Shown: piece by piece, positions 53,148 through 62,341 of the stretch | Numbering within the stretch: the stretch's first letter is position 1 | Layout of the letters: every line of letters begins with the position of its first letter | Source: Zobellia nedashkovskayae | GTDB taxonomy: Bacteria > Bacteroidota > Bacteroidia > Flavobacteriales > Flavobacteriaceae | Length of the DNA stretch: 64,000 nucleotides | Assembly: GCF_015330125.1 (NCBI RefSeq) | Contig: NZ_JADDXR010000002.1 | Span: 1,240,001-1,304,000 of the forward strand | Direction of reading: 5' to 3' | Program-made: the position numbers and the translations under genes | The notes under the pieces: model-generated | What the model was told of the DNA's origin: nothing | Seen by the model: only the letters and a program-made list of their open reading frames with translations | Database searches by the model: none

Positions 53148-55151
53148 TTATTTATAACTTCTTGTCTTCAACTCAATATTCTCGTACTTCAACTCCTCCT
53201 TATGCAAAACTGCATCTTTAGGCTCACCTTTATATTCCCAAGCGGAAACAAACTTAAAGTTCTCATCATCACGTAAAGCCTCACCTTCAGGAGTCTGATA
53301 CTCTTCCCGGAAATGACCTCCACAAGATTCGTTTCTTGTAAGTGCATCTTTAGCGAACAGTTCGCCAAGCTCTAGAAAATCGGCCACACGACCTGCTTTT
53401 TCCAATTCTTGGTTCATGCCTTCTGCTTTCCCTGGAATTTTCACATTCGCCCAGAAATCAGTTCGTAAAGCAGAAATCTCATCGATTGCATCTTGCAAAT
53501 CTTTCGCATTCCTTGCCATACCACATTTATCCCACATGATTTTACCCAATTTCTTGTGATAAAAATCAACTGAATTCTGACCGCTACCAGCCATTAATTT
53601 ATCTAATCTATCTTGAACAGATTTCTCAGCATCATCAAATTCTGGAGAATCTGTTGGGATAGCACCAGTTCTAATATCTTTAGAAAGGTAATCACCTATA
53701 GTGTAAGGTAAAACAAAATAACCATCGGCCAAACCTTGCATCAATGCCGAAGCACCCAAACGGTTAGCACCGTGATCACTAAAGTTAGCTTCACCTGCAC
53801 AATAACATCCCTCTATAGTTGTCTGTAAGTTATAATCAACCCAAAGACCACCCATTGTATAGTGAACTGCAGGGTATATCATCATTGGAGTTTCATACGG
53901 GTTTTCGTCAACGATTTTCTCGTACATCTGAAAAAGGTTTCCGTATTTAGCTTCAATAACAGCTTTACCTAAACGTGTAATTTCCTTATCATCTGCATTC
54001 TTGATACCTTGTGTAAGCGCTTCTTCGGTACCGTAACGCTGAATTGCAGCAGCAAAATCCAAATAAACGGCCTCACCAGTTTTATTAACGCCAAAACCAG
54101 CATCACAACGTTCCTTAGCGGCACGTGATGCAACATCACGAGGAACCAAGTTTCCAAAGGCAGGATATCTTCTTTCTAAGTAATAATCACGATCTTCTTC
54201 TTTAAGCTGAATAGGTTTCAACTTACCTTCCCTAATTGCGATTGCATCATCCATACGTTTTGGAACCCAAATACGTCCGTCATTACGAAGCGACTCTGAC
54301 ATTAAAGTCAGTTTAGATTGATGATCACCAGAGACCGGAATACAAGTAGGGTGAATTTGTGTAAAACATGGATTAGCAAAGAAAGCTCCTCTACGGTGTG
54401 CTCTCCAAGCTGCCATTACATTACTACCCATTGCGTTAGTAGACAAGAAAAATACGTTTCCGTAACCTCCTGTTGCCAAAACAACTGCGTGAGCAGAGTG
54501 ACGTTCAATTTTACCCGTAACCAAGTCACGTGCAATGATTCCTCTTGCTTTTCCATCAACAAGAACCATATCCATCATTTCATGACGGTTGAACGATTGG
54601 ATTTTTCCACGATTAATTTGCCTGTTCATTGCAGAATAAGCACCTAATAAAAGTTGCTGTCCTGTTTGTCCTTTAGCATAAAAAGTACGTGACACCAATA
54701 CACCTCCAAAAGAACGGTTATCTAACAGCCCACCGTATTCTCTTGCAAAAGGAACCCCTTGTGCAACACATTGGTCAATAATATTAGTAGATTCTTCTGC
54801 TAACCTATATACGTTAGCTTCACGAGAACGATAATCGCCCCCTTTTATAGTATCATAAAAAAGGCGGTAGGCACTATCACCATCCCCTTGATAGTTTTTT
54901 GCTGCGTTAATTCCACCTTGAGCTGCAATAGAGTGCGCTCTACGTGGTGAATCTTGGTAACAAAAAGTTTTTACGTTATAACCTAATTCTGCTAGAGTAG
55001 CAGCGGCAGAACCACCTGCAAGTCCAGTTCCAACAACTATAATATCAATATTACGTTTGTTAGCAGGGTTTACAAGATTAATATCATTTTTATGTTGAGT
55101 CCATTTAGCGGCCAACGGGCCTTTTGGAACTTTTGAATCCATTATGCCCAT
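53148..55151 (-). CDS. sdhA: Succinate dehydrogenase/fumarate reductase flavoprotein subunit
   Basis: 667 residues. It oxidises succinate to fumarate with covalent [25 protein letters not shown] is the FAD-binding loop and [19 protein letters not shown] holds the His that carries FAD. Substrate-site segments are [28 protein letters not shown] and [18 protein letters not shown]. Two bp separate it from sdhC. Confidence 0.97.
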   Translation of the reverse strand: MGIMDSKVPKGPLAAKWTQHKNDINLVNPANKRNIDIIVVGTGLAGGSAAATLAELGYNVKTFCYQDSPRRAHSIAAQGGINAAKNYQGDGDSAYRLFYDTIKGGDYRSREANVYRLAEESTNIIDQCVAQGVPFAREYGGLLDNRSFGGVLVSRTFYAKGQTGQQLLLGAYSAMNRQINRGKIQSFNRHEMMDMVLVDGKARGIIARDLVTGKIERHSAHAVVLATGGYGNVFFLSTNAMGSNVMAAWRAHRRGAFFANPCFTQIHPTCIPVSGDHQSKLTLMSESLRNDGRIWVPKRMDDAIAIREGKLKPIQLKEEDRDYYLERRYPAFGNLVPRDVASRAAKERCDAGFGVNKTGEAVYLDFAAAIQRYGTEEALTQGIKNADDKEITRLGKAVIEAKYGNLFQMYEKIVDENPYETPMMIYPAVHYTMGGLWVDYNLQTTIEGCYCAGEANFSDHGANRLGASALMQGLADGYFVLPYTIGDYLSKDIRTGAIPTDSPEFDDAEKSVQDRLDKLMAGSGQNSVDFYHKKLGKIMWDKCGMARNAKDLQDAIDEISALRTDFWANVKIPGKAEGMNQELEKAGRVADFLELGELFAKDALTRNESCGGHFREEYQTPEGEALRDDENFKFVSAWEYKGEPKDAVLHKEELKYENIELKTRSYK

Positions 55152-55153
55152 AA

Positions 55154-55822
55154 TTAATGTGTTAGTGGGTTAAAATGATGGTAAAGAGCGATAAATATAA
55201 ATCCTAAAGGAATGGCTATAGAATATATTTTTGTGAACGTTTGAATGCCCGCAGAATACTTGTTGTTCAAACCTACCGTCTGAAAAGACGAAGCGAAACC
55301 ATGCCATAAATGCAATGCTAGCAAAACAAAAGAAATCACATAAATAATTGTACGCCAGAAAGGCTCAAATTTATGAACTGTTTCCTCAAGGTAACGCGTT
55401 GGATCTTCTGGGTTCATTGCAATGTACTTATAGGATATTTCTTGTATCCAAAAGTCATACATGTGCAAACCTAGGAAAGCAAGAACTACCAAACCGGTAA
55501 TAATCATGTTCCTAGACATCCAAGAAGCATTGGCACCTCCGTTATACTGTTTGTACTTTACTGCTCGTGCTTTATTGTTCTTTAGCTCAAGTGCAATACC
55601 CATAGCAAAGTGAACGATTACACCAGCTATAAGTACAGGCTGCAAGAGATATTGCACCAAAACGTTATAGCCCATAAAATGCGACCACTCGTTAAAAGTA
55701 TCGGGTGCAATTACAGATGTAATGTTAATCACAAAGTGCTGCCCAAGGAAAAAGACCAAAAAAAGACCCGATAGGGCCATGACCACTTTTCGGGCAATCG
55801 AAGATTTTATCAATCCGCTCAT
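55154..55822 (-). CDS. sdhC: Succinate dehydrogenase cytochrome b subunit (type B)
   Basis: 222 residues with five transmembrane helices, including [27 protein letters not shown] and [18 protein letters not shown] single large b subunit carries the two hemes in type-B enzymes, with His ligands likely in [24 protein letters not shown] and ALHLWHG. It uses menaquinone in Bacteroidota. First gene of the operon. Confidence 0.95.
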   Translation of the reverse strand: MSGLIKSSIARKVVMALSGLFLVFFLGQHFVINITSVIAPDTFNEWSHFMGYNVLVQYLLQPVLIAGVIVHFAMGIALELKNNKARAVKYKQYNGGANASWMSRNMIITGLVVLAFLGLHMYDFWIQEISYKYIAMNPEDPTRYLEETVHKFEPFWRTIIYVISFVLLALHLWHGFASSFQTVGLNNKYSAGIQTFTKIYSIAIPLGFIFIALYHHFNPLTH

Positions 55823-55857
55823 TTTATAATACGTTGGAGTTAATTAAAAAACTTCTA

Positions 55858-55888
55858 CGAAATTAGGGCATAAGCTTGGCTTTAACAA
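55858..55888 (-). promoter_or_regulatory. Promoter of the sdhCAB operon
   Basis: On the minus strand TTG (55888-55886), 20 bp, TAATTTCG (55865-55858, one mismatch to TAnnTTTG), 36 bp before the sdhC start. Confidence 0.55.
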
Positions 55889-56080
55889 ACTTTGTGACGG
55901 TTTAGTAAAGTATTTAGAAACGTTTTAAGCAAGCCTGTAAAAAATTAGACTAATTAGCGTTTAAATAGAGGTTTTGAAACACAAAGTGAATCAAAGTGTT
56001 TTATTTAACATCTAGTTTCGACATCTGCATTTTTTGACCGATATTCAAGTAATTAACAACACCAAACCTATATTCTTATT

Positions 56081-56965
56081 ATGAACATTGGACTTCTTTC
56101 CGTAAGCATGAATGTCTATTCAACCCAAAGGATAGCTGATGAAGCCAAAAAACTAGGCCACCATATAGAATGGGTAGACCATACCAAATGTTCCATAAAA
56201 ATAGGCGGCATCAAACCTCAAGTTCTCTTTAGACAAGAAAATATTCTAGATTCTTTTGATGCCATCATACCCCGTATTGGCGCTAATGTCACACGTCATG
56301 GTGCATCTGTCGTCAATCAATTTGAAATGAACAAGGTTTTTAGCACTGCCAACTCCGCTAGTATTTCCAAAGCCAGAAACAAAGCAAAGACGCTACAGCT
56401 TATGTCAAATTGCGGAATTCCAATCCCAGAAACCTTATTTTCTATAGACCCAGATAATATTGAGCAACAAATAGACTTATTAGGGGGCACACCAATGATT
56501 ATTAAAATACAGGAAGGGACCCATGGACTAGGTGTTATTCTTGCCGAAACCAAGAAATCGGCTAAATCTATAATCGATACTTTTTATAAGATGGATACTA
56601 ATATTCTTATGCAAGAGTTCATTGAGGAAAGCAATGGCGAAGATATTCGTGTATTTGTAATTGGTGATAAGGTGGTAGCGAGTATGAAACGTACCAGCGG
56701 GAACGACGAGTTTCGCTCCAATTTACATCGCGGAGGGAAAACTTCTGCAGTAAAATTAACTCCCAATGAAGAATTAATGGCAATTAATGCTGCTAAATAC
56801 ATAAGATTAGGAGTAGCTGGCGTAGATTTGATCCGTTCAAAAAAAGGCCCTTTGTTGATAGAGGTGAATGCGTCTCCAGGGCTTCAAGGTATTGAAGCGG
56901 CTACTGGTATAAACGTTGCTAAGGAGATAATACAGTTTGTAGAACAAAACTGTAGGGAAAAATAA
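56081..56965 (+). CDS. rimK: RimK-type ATP-grasp ligase
   Basis: 294 residues. ATP-grasp motifs in order: PRIGANVTRHGASVVNQFE, GGTPMIIKIQEGTHGLGVILA (ATP-binding lysine and Gly loop), LMQEFIEESNGEDIRVFVIGDKVVASMKRTSG, RSNLHRGGKTSAVKLT and GVAGVDLIRSKKGPLLIEVNASPGLQGIEAATGINVA. RimK adds glutamate to the C-terminus of ribosomal protein S6; other members make poly-glutamate-type peptides. The substrate here is unproven. It precedes a zinc hydrolase gene by 44 bp, a pair often seen. Confidence 0.88.
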   Translation: MNIGLLSVSMNVYSTQRIADEAKKLGHHIEWVDHTKCSIKIGGIKPQVLFRQENILDSFDAIIPRIGANVTRHGASVVNQFEMNKVFSTANSASISKARNKAKTLQLMSNCGIPIPETLFSIDPDNIEQQIDLLGGTPMIIKIQEGTHGLGVILAETKKSAKSIIDTFYKMDTNILMQEFIEESNGEDIRVFVIGDKVVASMKRTSGNDEFRSNLHRGGKTSAVKLTPNEELMAINAAKYIRLGVAGVDLIRSKKGPLLIEVNASPGLQGIEAATGINVAKEIIQFVEQNCREK

Positions 56966-57009
56966 AACAACCCCTAATAAATAGGGAAAAGAGAACATCC
57001 AAATAGTAT

Positions 57010-57999
57010 ATGGAAACCAACAAAACCATCACCATAGAAGGTGAAAATGTAAAACCAGGTGAGTCTAAGCTTTTAAATATTAGCATTGACAGACTTCCTA
57101 CGGGAACACTAATTGACATTCCCGTATATGTTTTTAACTCCAAAAAACCAGGACCAACACTTTTAATACAAGCTGGTTTGCATGGTGACGAAATAAACGG
57201 AATAGAAATCGTACGGCGTATGATGACCGAAAAACGCTTTAACGTTACCAGTGGTGCTGTGATTGCAGTTCCCATTCTAAATATCTTTGGGTTTATTCAT
57301 TATTCCAGAGATGTTCCTGACGGAAAAGACGTTAACCGGAGTTTTCCTGGTTCAAAAACAGGTTCCATGGCAGGACGTATTGCCTATCATTATACCTCAG
57401 CAATTCTTTCTCAAGTAGATTTTGGAATAGACTTGCACACCGGCGGAGGACAACGACACAACTTTCCTCAAATTAGATATACCGATAATGACGAACGCAG
57501 TGAACAACTGGCCAAAGTATTTAATGCGCCAATTTCCTTTTCATCAAAATTAATAAAAGGGTCTTTTAGAAATGCTGCGCATCAACTAAAAATACCTACT
57601 GTGGTGTTTGAGGCAGGCGAAAGTATGCGGTTTGATGATTACTCCATTATAGAAGGCATGCAAGGCGTGTTAAATGTAATGAAGCACTTTGGTATGATCG
57701 AAACAATAGAGCCAAAATACATTGAACGAAACAAAACGGTACATCTTGATGACCGAAAATGGTTGCGTGCACCTACTGCCGGTATGTTCATTCCTAAAAC
57801 AGAAAATGGTAGTAAAATTAAAAAAGGGCAAATCCTAGGTATCGTATCCGGCCCCTATGCTAAACGAAGTAAAATCGTTAAAGCTCCTATGGACGGGTTG
57901 GTCTTTTGTATTAATCACCAAGCTGTAGTAAATAGAGGCGATGCGCTTTTTCATATTGGCGTGCCTACTAACGAAGGTGTGATACAAGCGGATAGATAA
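57010..57999 (+). CDS. Succinylglutamate desuccinylase/aspartoacylase (AstE/AspA) family zinc hydrolase
   Basis: 329 residues. Zinc ligands are in LLIQAGLHGDEINGIEIVRR (His58, Glu61) and DFGIDLHTGGGQRHNFPQIRY; catalytic Glu in PTVVFEAGESMRFDD. A C-terminal barrel-like domain (residues about 235-329) has WLRAPTAGMFIPKTENGSKIKKGQILG and IVKAPMDGLVFC, like a biotinyl-type lobe. The family deacylates N-acyl amino acids. Its link to rimK suggests removal of groups from an amide that RimK forms or modifies; this is inference. Confidence 0.86.
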   Translation: METNKTITIEGENVKPGESKLLNISIDRLPTGTLIDIPVYVFNSKKPGPTLLIQAGLHGDEINGIEIVRRMMTEKRFNVTSGAVIAVPILNIFGFIHYSRDVPDGKDVNRSFPGSKTGSMAGRIAYHYTSAILSQVDFGIDLHTGGGQRHNFPQIRYTDNDERSEQLAKVFNAPISFSSKLIKGSFRNAAHQLKIPTVVFEAGESMRFDDYSIIEGMQGVLNVMKHFGMIETIEPKYIERNKTVHLDDRKWLRAPTAGMFIPKTENGSKIKKGQILGIVSGPYAKRSKIVKAPMDGLVFCINHQAVVNRGDALFHIGVPTNEGVIQADR

Positions 58000-58260
58000 G
58001 ATTGATTTCATCTGATATCCGTTAAGTTTTATCGAGTAAAAATAAAGGACTTAATCTTAGACTTTCAAAAAGAGGTTTCACTTAACCGACTAAGTGGTTT
58101 GTAAATTCTTTTATTATTGGGTGAACATCATATAATAATGTAGTTCATCGACGATTGACATACGGAAAACGGAGTCTTACCAAGAGGTCATTTAACTGAT
58201 ATATGACCTCAACCAACTGCATAGTCTGTTTTCTAAATTTCAGTGCTTTAGCCTAAAAAA
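58000..58260. other. 261-bp gene-free gap with a TTCATCG box and an inverted repeat
   Basis: GTAGTTCATCGACGATTG begins at 58140 with TTCATCG at 58144-58150. GAGGTCAT (58184-58191) and ATGACCTC (58203-58210) form an 8-bp stem with an 11-nt loop and no T-run. No reading frame of protein-like composition was seen. Confidence 0.45.
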
Positions 58261-58650
58261 TTAGTTTTCCATATCCTCTAGCTGAATTTCAAGTGCCTTA
58301 GTAGACAATTGAACCTCTACTAATGACAACATTAAAGAAACCATTAGTGCCAAAAGACTGACACCAAAAACCAGATTGGCCCAAAAGCTGAATTCAACAT
58401 AAATTAAAGTCATCGTAATCACCGCTAACAAAAAACTGAAAATAGCCGATGCCTGCATGTTCTTGATAATAGTTAGCCGCTTTCGCAACTTTTTTACCTG
58501 CAAAGCAATGGCGGGCGATGATGTTTCTTCATATTTCTGGTGAAGTTGCCTAATTAATGCTGCAATAGCCAAGTATCTTGCATTATAGGCTAACATGGTC
58601 AATGAAATAGCCGGAAAAAGTAGCGCAGGTATACTTAAGGTCAGTTCCAT
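58261..58650 (-). CDS. DUF2721 family membrane protein
   Basis: 129 residues with three hydrophobic segments (SIPALLFPAISLTMLAYNARYLA, ASAIFSFLLAVITMTLIYVEF and ANLVFGVSLLALMVSLMLSLVEVQLS). The order, the LPAISLTMLAYNARY entry, the positively charged VKKLRKRLTII linker and the SLVEVQLSTKALEIQLEDME end are those of DUF2721. Function unknown. Its start is at the stop of the ThuA gene, so the two genes are cotranscribed. Confidence 0.82.
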   Translation of the reverse strand: MELTLSIPALLFPAISLTMLAYNARYLAIAALIRQLHQKYEETSSPAIALQVKKLRKRLTIIKNMQASAIFSFLLAVITMTLIYVEFSFWANLVFGVSLLALMVSLMLSLVEVQLSTKALEIQLEDMEN

Positions 58651-59625
58651 CTATTTTTTAAACTTTCTTGAGCTTGTTTCATCAGCAGTTGGAAAATCTT
58701 CTGGTATCGCTTGAGTTACCTTCCCGGTAGCAGCCCATTCCGCTCCTCTAAGCATACTGGTCATAAAGCCAACACACTCAACCGAATAATCTACATGACC
58801 CATAATGTTGTGAAAAATACGGCCTTTTCCATACTCTAAAGCCATAAGTGCTGGCTCATGTCTGCCGGTACCTTTATTTTCAGGGTCTGAATATGCAGTT
58901 GCTAAAACCACCATATTTTCTGCGGGACCACGAAGGCTATTATAAAGTTCATCTTTGGTATGCAACCACACTTCTGGCATTCCCTTGGTAATTGGGTGAT
59001 CTTCTCTAATTTGAATTTGATATTCGCTTTGTGGACCATGAGCACCTGCGCTTCCAGCAGAATCATCCCTGATTAACTCACCGGCATCATTATAATATAC
59101 ATATGGGCCATCTTTTTCGGTACGGTCTCCCCAACCACCCAAACCAATCATTTGGTTATAAGCTCCCCATTCAGGGAACGAATTATCGGCTGCATGAAAA
59201 ACAACTAACCCACCTCCCGTTTTGATATACTTTTCAAATTTCTTCTGCGTTTCTTCCGGCCATGGTGCAGCATTCCATCCAAAATTACAAATCACCAAAT
59301 CGTATTTTGAAAAATCCGGACTATACTTTGGATCTGCCTGTGGTTCTTCCTTAGCTTCGGTTTTTGGAAGATTGGCTATTGGAAATTCAGAAATGAACTT
59401 ATCACCTTTCCACGTAAATGCAGAACGCGCCACCTCAACGGTAAACAAACCCGTGTTCTCCATATCTGTTTTCAACATATACGTAATCTTCGGCCACTCA
59501 TCATGATTATTTTGACCATCAACAATAAGTGTTTTTATTTTTTTAGATGGAGAGGTTTGAGAGAAAAGAGCATTTGTGACAAAAGTCATCGTAAGCAATA
59601 AAATTAAAGTTCGGAAATTACGCAT
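58651..59625 (-). CDS. Secreted ThuA domain protein
   Basis: 324 residues from ATG 59625 (MRNFRTLILLLTMTFVTNALFSQ, signal peptide); an ATG at 59694 adds 23 residues that disrupt it. The ThuA domain spans almost the whole protein: KTLIVDGQNNHDEWPKITYML, VICNFGWNAAPWPEETQKKFEKYIKTGGGLVVFHAADNSFPEW and GRIFHNIMGHVDYSVECVGFMTSML. The family has a glutamine-amidotransferase fold without a proven reaction and is linked to trehalose and other sugar use. It is the second ThuA protein in the window. Confidence 0.9.
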   Translation of the reverse strand: MRNFRTLILLLTMTFVTNALFSQTSPSKKIKTLIVDGQNNHDEWPKITYMLKTDMENTGLFTVEVARSAFTWKGDKFISEFPIANLPKTEAKEEPQADPKYSPDFSKYDLVICNFGWNAAPWPEETQKKFEKYIKTGGGLVVFHAADNSFPEWGAYNQMIGLGGWGDRTEKDGPYVYYNDAGELIRDDSAGSAGAHGPQSEYQIQIREDHPITKGMPEVWLHTKDELYNSLRGPAENMVVLATAYSDPENKGTGRHEPALMALEYGKGRIFHNIMGHVDYSVECVGFMTSMLRGAEWAATGKVTQAIPEDFPTADETSSRKFKK

Positions 59626-59736
59626 ATCAAATATTTTGGATGTATAAATATAAGGGATTGTAGTTAAGATTCTACAAAAAGAAAAAGTATACACTCTATA
59701 AAGTTGTAAATTGAAACCTTAACCGAATAGCAACAA

Positions 59737-60894
59737 ATGGCATCTTCTAACATAAAATTTGCTTCCAAACTTCCAAATGCAAAAACTACAATTTTTACAA
59801 CGGTAGGCAATTTAGCTCGCAAGCACAATGCTGTAGATCTATCTCAGGGCTTTCCTAATTTTAAGGTAGACCAAAAACTCAAAAGCCTTGTTACGCATGC
59901 CATGAAAAACGGACATAACCAATATGCTGCCATGCAGGGTTATTATGGCTTACGGGAAATAATTTCACAAAAAATTGAAAAACTCCATAATAGAGCTTAT
60001 AATCCTGAAACTGAAATTACAGTTACCGTAGGTGCAACACAGGCTATTTTTACAGCCATTACCGCATTCGTGAACAAAGGTGACGAAGTTATTGTACTGA
60101 AACCTGCCTATGACTGCTACGAACCGGCCATTGCGCTCAACGGAGGAATTCCTATATATGTACAGTTAGATGCCGATGGTTACCAAGTGGATTGGGAAAT
60201 TTTCAAAAGCAAAATTTCGGAGAAGACCCGAATGGTTATCATAAACACACCTCATAACCCAAGCGGCCGTGTTTTTTCCAAAGAAGATATGCTTCAGTTA
60301 CAAGAAATTCTAAAACCCACGAATTGTATCGTTCTAAGTGATGAAGTATACGAACATATTATTTTTGAAGGAAACGAGCACCAAAGTGCATCGCGATTTG
60401 AAGATCTAGCACAACGTAGTTTTGTGTGTGCTTCTTTTGGAAAAACCTTTCATGTTACCGGATGGAAAATAGGCTATTGCGTAGCACCCGCAGAGTTAAT
60501 GAATGAGTTTAGAAAAACACACCAGTTTGCGGTATTCTGTGTAGACCATCCTGTACAACGAGCCATGGCAGCCTATCTTAAGAATGAGGAAAACTATTTA
60601 AGCTTACCTTCATTCTATCAAGAAAAAAGAGATTTGTTCTTGGAGGGGTTAAAAGATTCTAGATTTAAATTTAAACCTTCAGAAGGAACCTATTTTCAGC
60701 TTTTGGACTATACTGAAATCACAAAAGAAAATGATGAAGATTTTGCAAAACGCTTGATTGTTGATTACAAGTTGGCAAGTATACCTATATCTTCCTTTAA
60801 TGAGCACAATAGGCAAGATGGTGTTTTACGGTTTTGTTTTGCAAAGAAAAATGAAACTTTAGAACAAGCTTTAAAAATCCTAAAATCACTTTAA
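59737..60894 (+). CDS. Methionine-type class I/II aminotransferase
   Basis: 385 residues, PLP fold type I. NLARKHNAVDLSQGFPNFKVD, INTPHNPSGRVFSKEDM, VLSDEVYEHIIFEG and FGKTFHVTGWKIGYCVAP (PLP Lys in GKTFH) resemble YbdL/methionine aminotransferase and kynurenine aminotransferase. It could regenerate methionine from its keto acid, or act on aromatic amino acids. The gene is monocistronic and the terminator at 60925 serves both strands. Confidence 0.85.
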   Translation: MASSNIKFASKLPNAKTTIFTTVGNLARKHNAVDLSQGFPNFKVDQKLKSLVTHAMKNGHNQYAAMQGYYGLREIISQKIEKLHNRAYNPETEITVTVGATQAIFTAITAFVNKGDEVIVLKPAYDCYEPAIALNGGIPIYVQLDADGYQVDWEIFKSKISEKTRMVIINTPHNPSGRVFSKEDMLQLQEILKPTNCIVLSDEVYEHIIFEGNEHQSASRFEDLAQRSFVCASFGKTFHVTGWKIGYCVAPAELMNEFRKTHQFAVFCVDHPVQRAMAAYLKNEENYLSLPSFYQEKRDLFLEGLKDSRFKFKPSEGTYFQLLDYTEITKENDEDFAKRLIVDYKLASIPISSFNEHNRQDGVLRFCFAKKNETLEQALKILKSL

Positions 60895-60924
60895 TTCTTT
60901 ACTAAAAAAACTTAAAAATAAAGG

Positions 60925-60960
60925 CACAAAAAAAGCGGCCTTTGGGTGAGCCACTTTCTT
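60925..60960. terminator. Bidirectional terminator behind the aminotransferase and the 33-aa ORF
   Basis: AAAGCGGC (60932-60939) pairs with GCCACTTT (60950-60957). On the minus strand it is AAAGTGGC...GCCGCTTT followed by a run of T. One pair is G-U on that strand. Confidence 0.75.
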
Positions 60961-60982
60961 TTAATTTCTTTTTCAAAGAATT

Positions 60983-61084
60983 TTAAAGCATAAATAACTT
61001 TCTAGCCAGCATTACTATTCCGCTGAAAAAATCATTTTTGTACACTTGAATCTCTTCTGATGATTGGTTAATTTGGGCTTCCAT
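60983..61084 (-). CDS. Possible 33-aa peptide gene downstream of repeat copy 5
   Basis: An ATG at 61084 on the minus strand opens 33 codons (MEAQINQSSEEIQVYKND...), ending FSGIVMLARKLFML with a hydrophobic, amphipathic C-terminus. It is 94 bp from the 9-12-9 repeat at 61178-61207 and 23 bp before a good terminator, so promoter-like element, frame and terminator form one compact unit. The peptide shows no recognisable family. Chance ORFs of this size are common, so confidence is limited. Confidence 0.4.
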   Translation of the reverse strand: MEAQINQSSEEIQVYKNDFFSGIVMLARKLFML

Positions 61085-61177
61085 AGGTTTTAGTTTTGGA
61101 CAAAATCGAATTTGGGACGCGACTTTCAATTAATAATACTATAAAAATAGTACCTAACCGTCAACTAAAAAAAATCT

Positions 61178-61207
61178 TGTTGTGAAGCAGCATTAATCTG
61201 TTGTGAA
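61178..61207 (-). repeat. 9-12-9 direct repeat, copy 5
   Basis: On the + strand TGTTGTGAA at 61178-61186 and 61199-61207, period 21 bp. No TTCATCG box is found 30 bp upstream, and no core follows, so this is the operator part without the small-RNA body. Confidence 0.75.
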
Positions 61208-61264
61208 GAATCAAATTGGTGATTTTCTCACAAAAATTACGCTAAAAAAATAGGTGGATTTTAC

Positions 61265-61918
61265 TTACAAATTCATTTCGGGTACATCACCATCAACAAT
61301 CAAAGTGCCCTCCGTAGCTTCCTTAATTTCATCTACAGAAACTCCCGGAGCACGTTCAAGAAGCTTAAAGCCTTTTGGAGTTACTTCTATTACTGCTAGA
61401 TTAGTAACTATTTTGGTTACACAACCTACTCCAGTAAGTGGTAAACTACACTTTTTTAAAAGCTTGGATTCACCAGCGCGATTGGTATGCATCATGGCCA
61501 CAATTATATTTTCGGCAGAAGCAACTAAATCCATTGCACCGCCCATTCCTTTAACCATTTTGCCCGGAATTTTCCAATTAGCGATATCGCCGGTCTCAGA
61601 AACTTCCATAGCTCCCAAAATAGTGAGGTCTACGTGTTTCCCACGGATCATTCCAAAACTCGTAGCCGAATCAAAGAAAGAAGCTCCATTAAGTGTTGTT
61701 ATAGTTTGCTTTCCCGCATTTATAATATCAGCATCTTCTTCTCCTTCATACGGAAATGGACCCATGCCCAAAACTCCGTTTTCGCTCTGAAATTCTACAT
61801 TTATATCATCTCTTACAAAGTTGGCAACCAAGGTGGGAATACCAATGCCTAGGTTAACATAATAACCGTCTTTGACCTCTTTTGCAATTCGCTTTGCGAT
61901 TCCATTTTTATCTAACAT
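61265..61918 (-). CDS. scoB: Succinyl-CoA:3-ketoacid CoA transferase subunit B
   Basis: 217 residues. VNLGIGIPTLVANFV, EFQSENGVLGMGPFP with the catalytic Glu of SENG, and RGKHVDLTILGAMEVSETGDIANW identify the beta subunit of family I CoA transferases, which move CoA between succinate and acetoacetate or butyrate. Its subunit A is at 62342-63043; an unrelated gene lies between them. Confidence 0.93.
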   Translation of the reverse strand: MLDKNGIAKRIAKEVKDGYYVNLGIGIPTLVANFVRDDINVEFQSENGVLGMGPFPYEGEEDADIINAGKQTITTLNGASFFDSATSFGMIRGKHVDLTILGAMEVSETGDIANWKIPGKMVKGMGGAMDLVASAENIIVAMMHTNRAGESKLLKKCSLPLTGVGCVTKIVTNLAVIEVTPKGFKLLERAPGVSVDEIKEATEGTLIVDGDVPEMNL

Positions 61919-61959
61919 AATGATTGATTTGAAAATGAGTTGATTTGAAGATTAGGTAA

Positions 61960-62319
61960 TTATGATTTTTTACTAGTTGAGATAATTTTCGAGATAATTA
62001 AAATGACAGAATTTAAATTCTTCATTAAACTTTCATCTGGGTTTGGATAAAATTCCGAAGACATACATATCTGAAGCCAATACTTAAGTTCATCAGCCTC
62101 TTTTGCCGAAATTTTAAACTTATGAATGAAATCTCTCTTACTTTCTGCATTCTGCGCCTCTCTAATGTTTGCCCCTATAGAAGTACCACTTCTGAATATT
62201 TGCGAAGCCATTTCAAATCGATTATCAGCTCTTATTTCCTCAGAAAACTTAACAACTTCAAGGGCTAAATCAAAAGTTAATTTTACAATTAAATTCTCTT
62301 TATCATTCCTCATTTTCAA
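61960..62319 (-). CDS. Four-helix-bundle (23S rRNA intervening-sequence-type) protein
   Basis: 119 residues, entirely helical. ADNRFEMASQIFRSGTSIGANIREAQNAESKRDFIHKFKISAKEADELKYWLQI is the signature of the four-helix-bundle family (often annotated from 23S rRNA IVS ORFs). Members form pentamers; the role is unknown. The start may be ATG 62319 or the ATG two codons later. It sits between scoA and scoB on the same strand with short gaps (22 and 41 bp), so it would be cotranscribed with them. Confidence 0.85.
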   Translation of the reverse strand: MKMRNDKENLIVKLTFDLALEVVKFSEEIRADNRFEMASQIFRSGTSIGANIREAQNAESKRDFIHKFKISAKEADELKYWLQICMSSEFYPNPDESLMKNLNSVILIISKIISTSKKS

Positions 62320-62341
62320 ATTGAATAATTTTCAAATTGTT

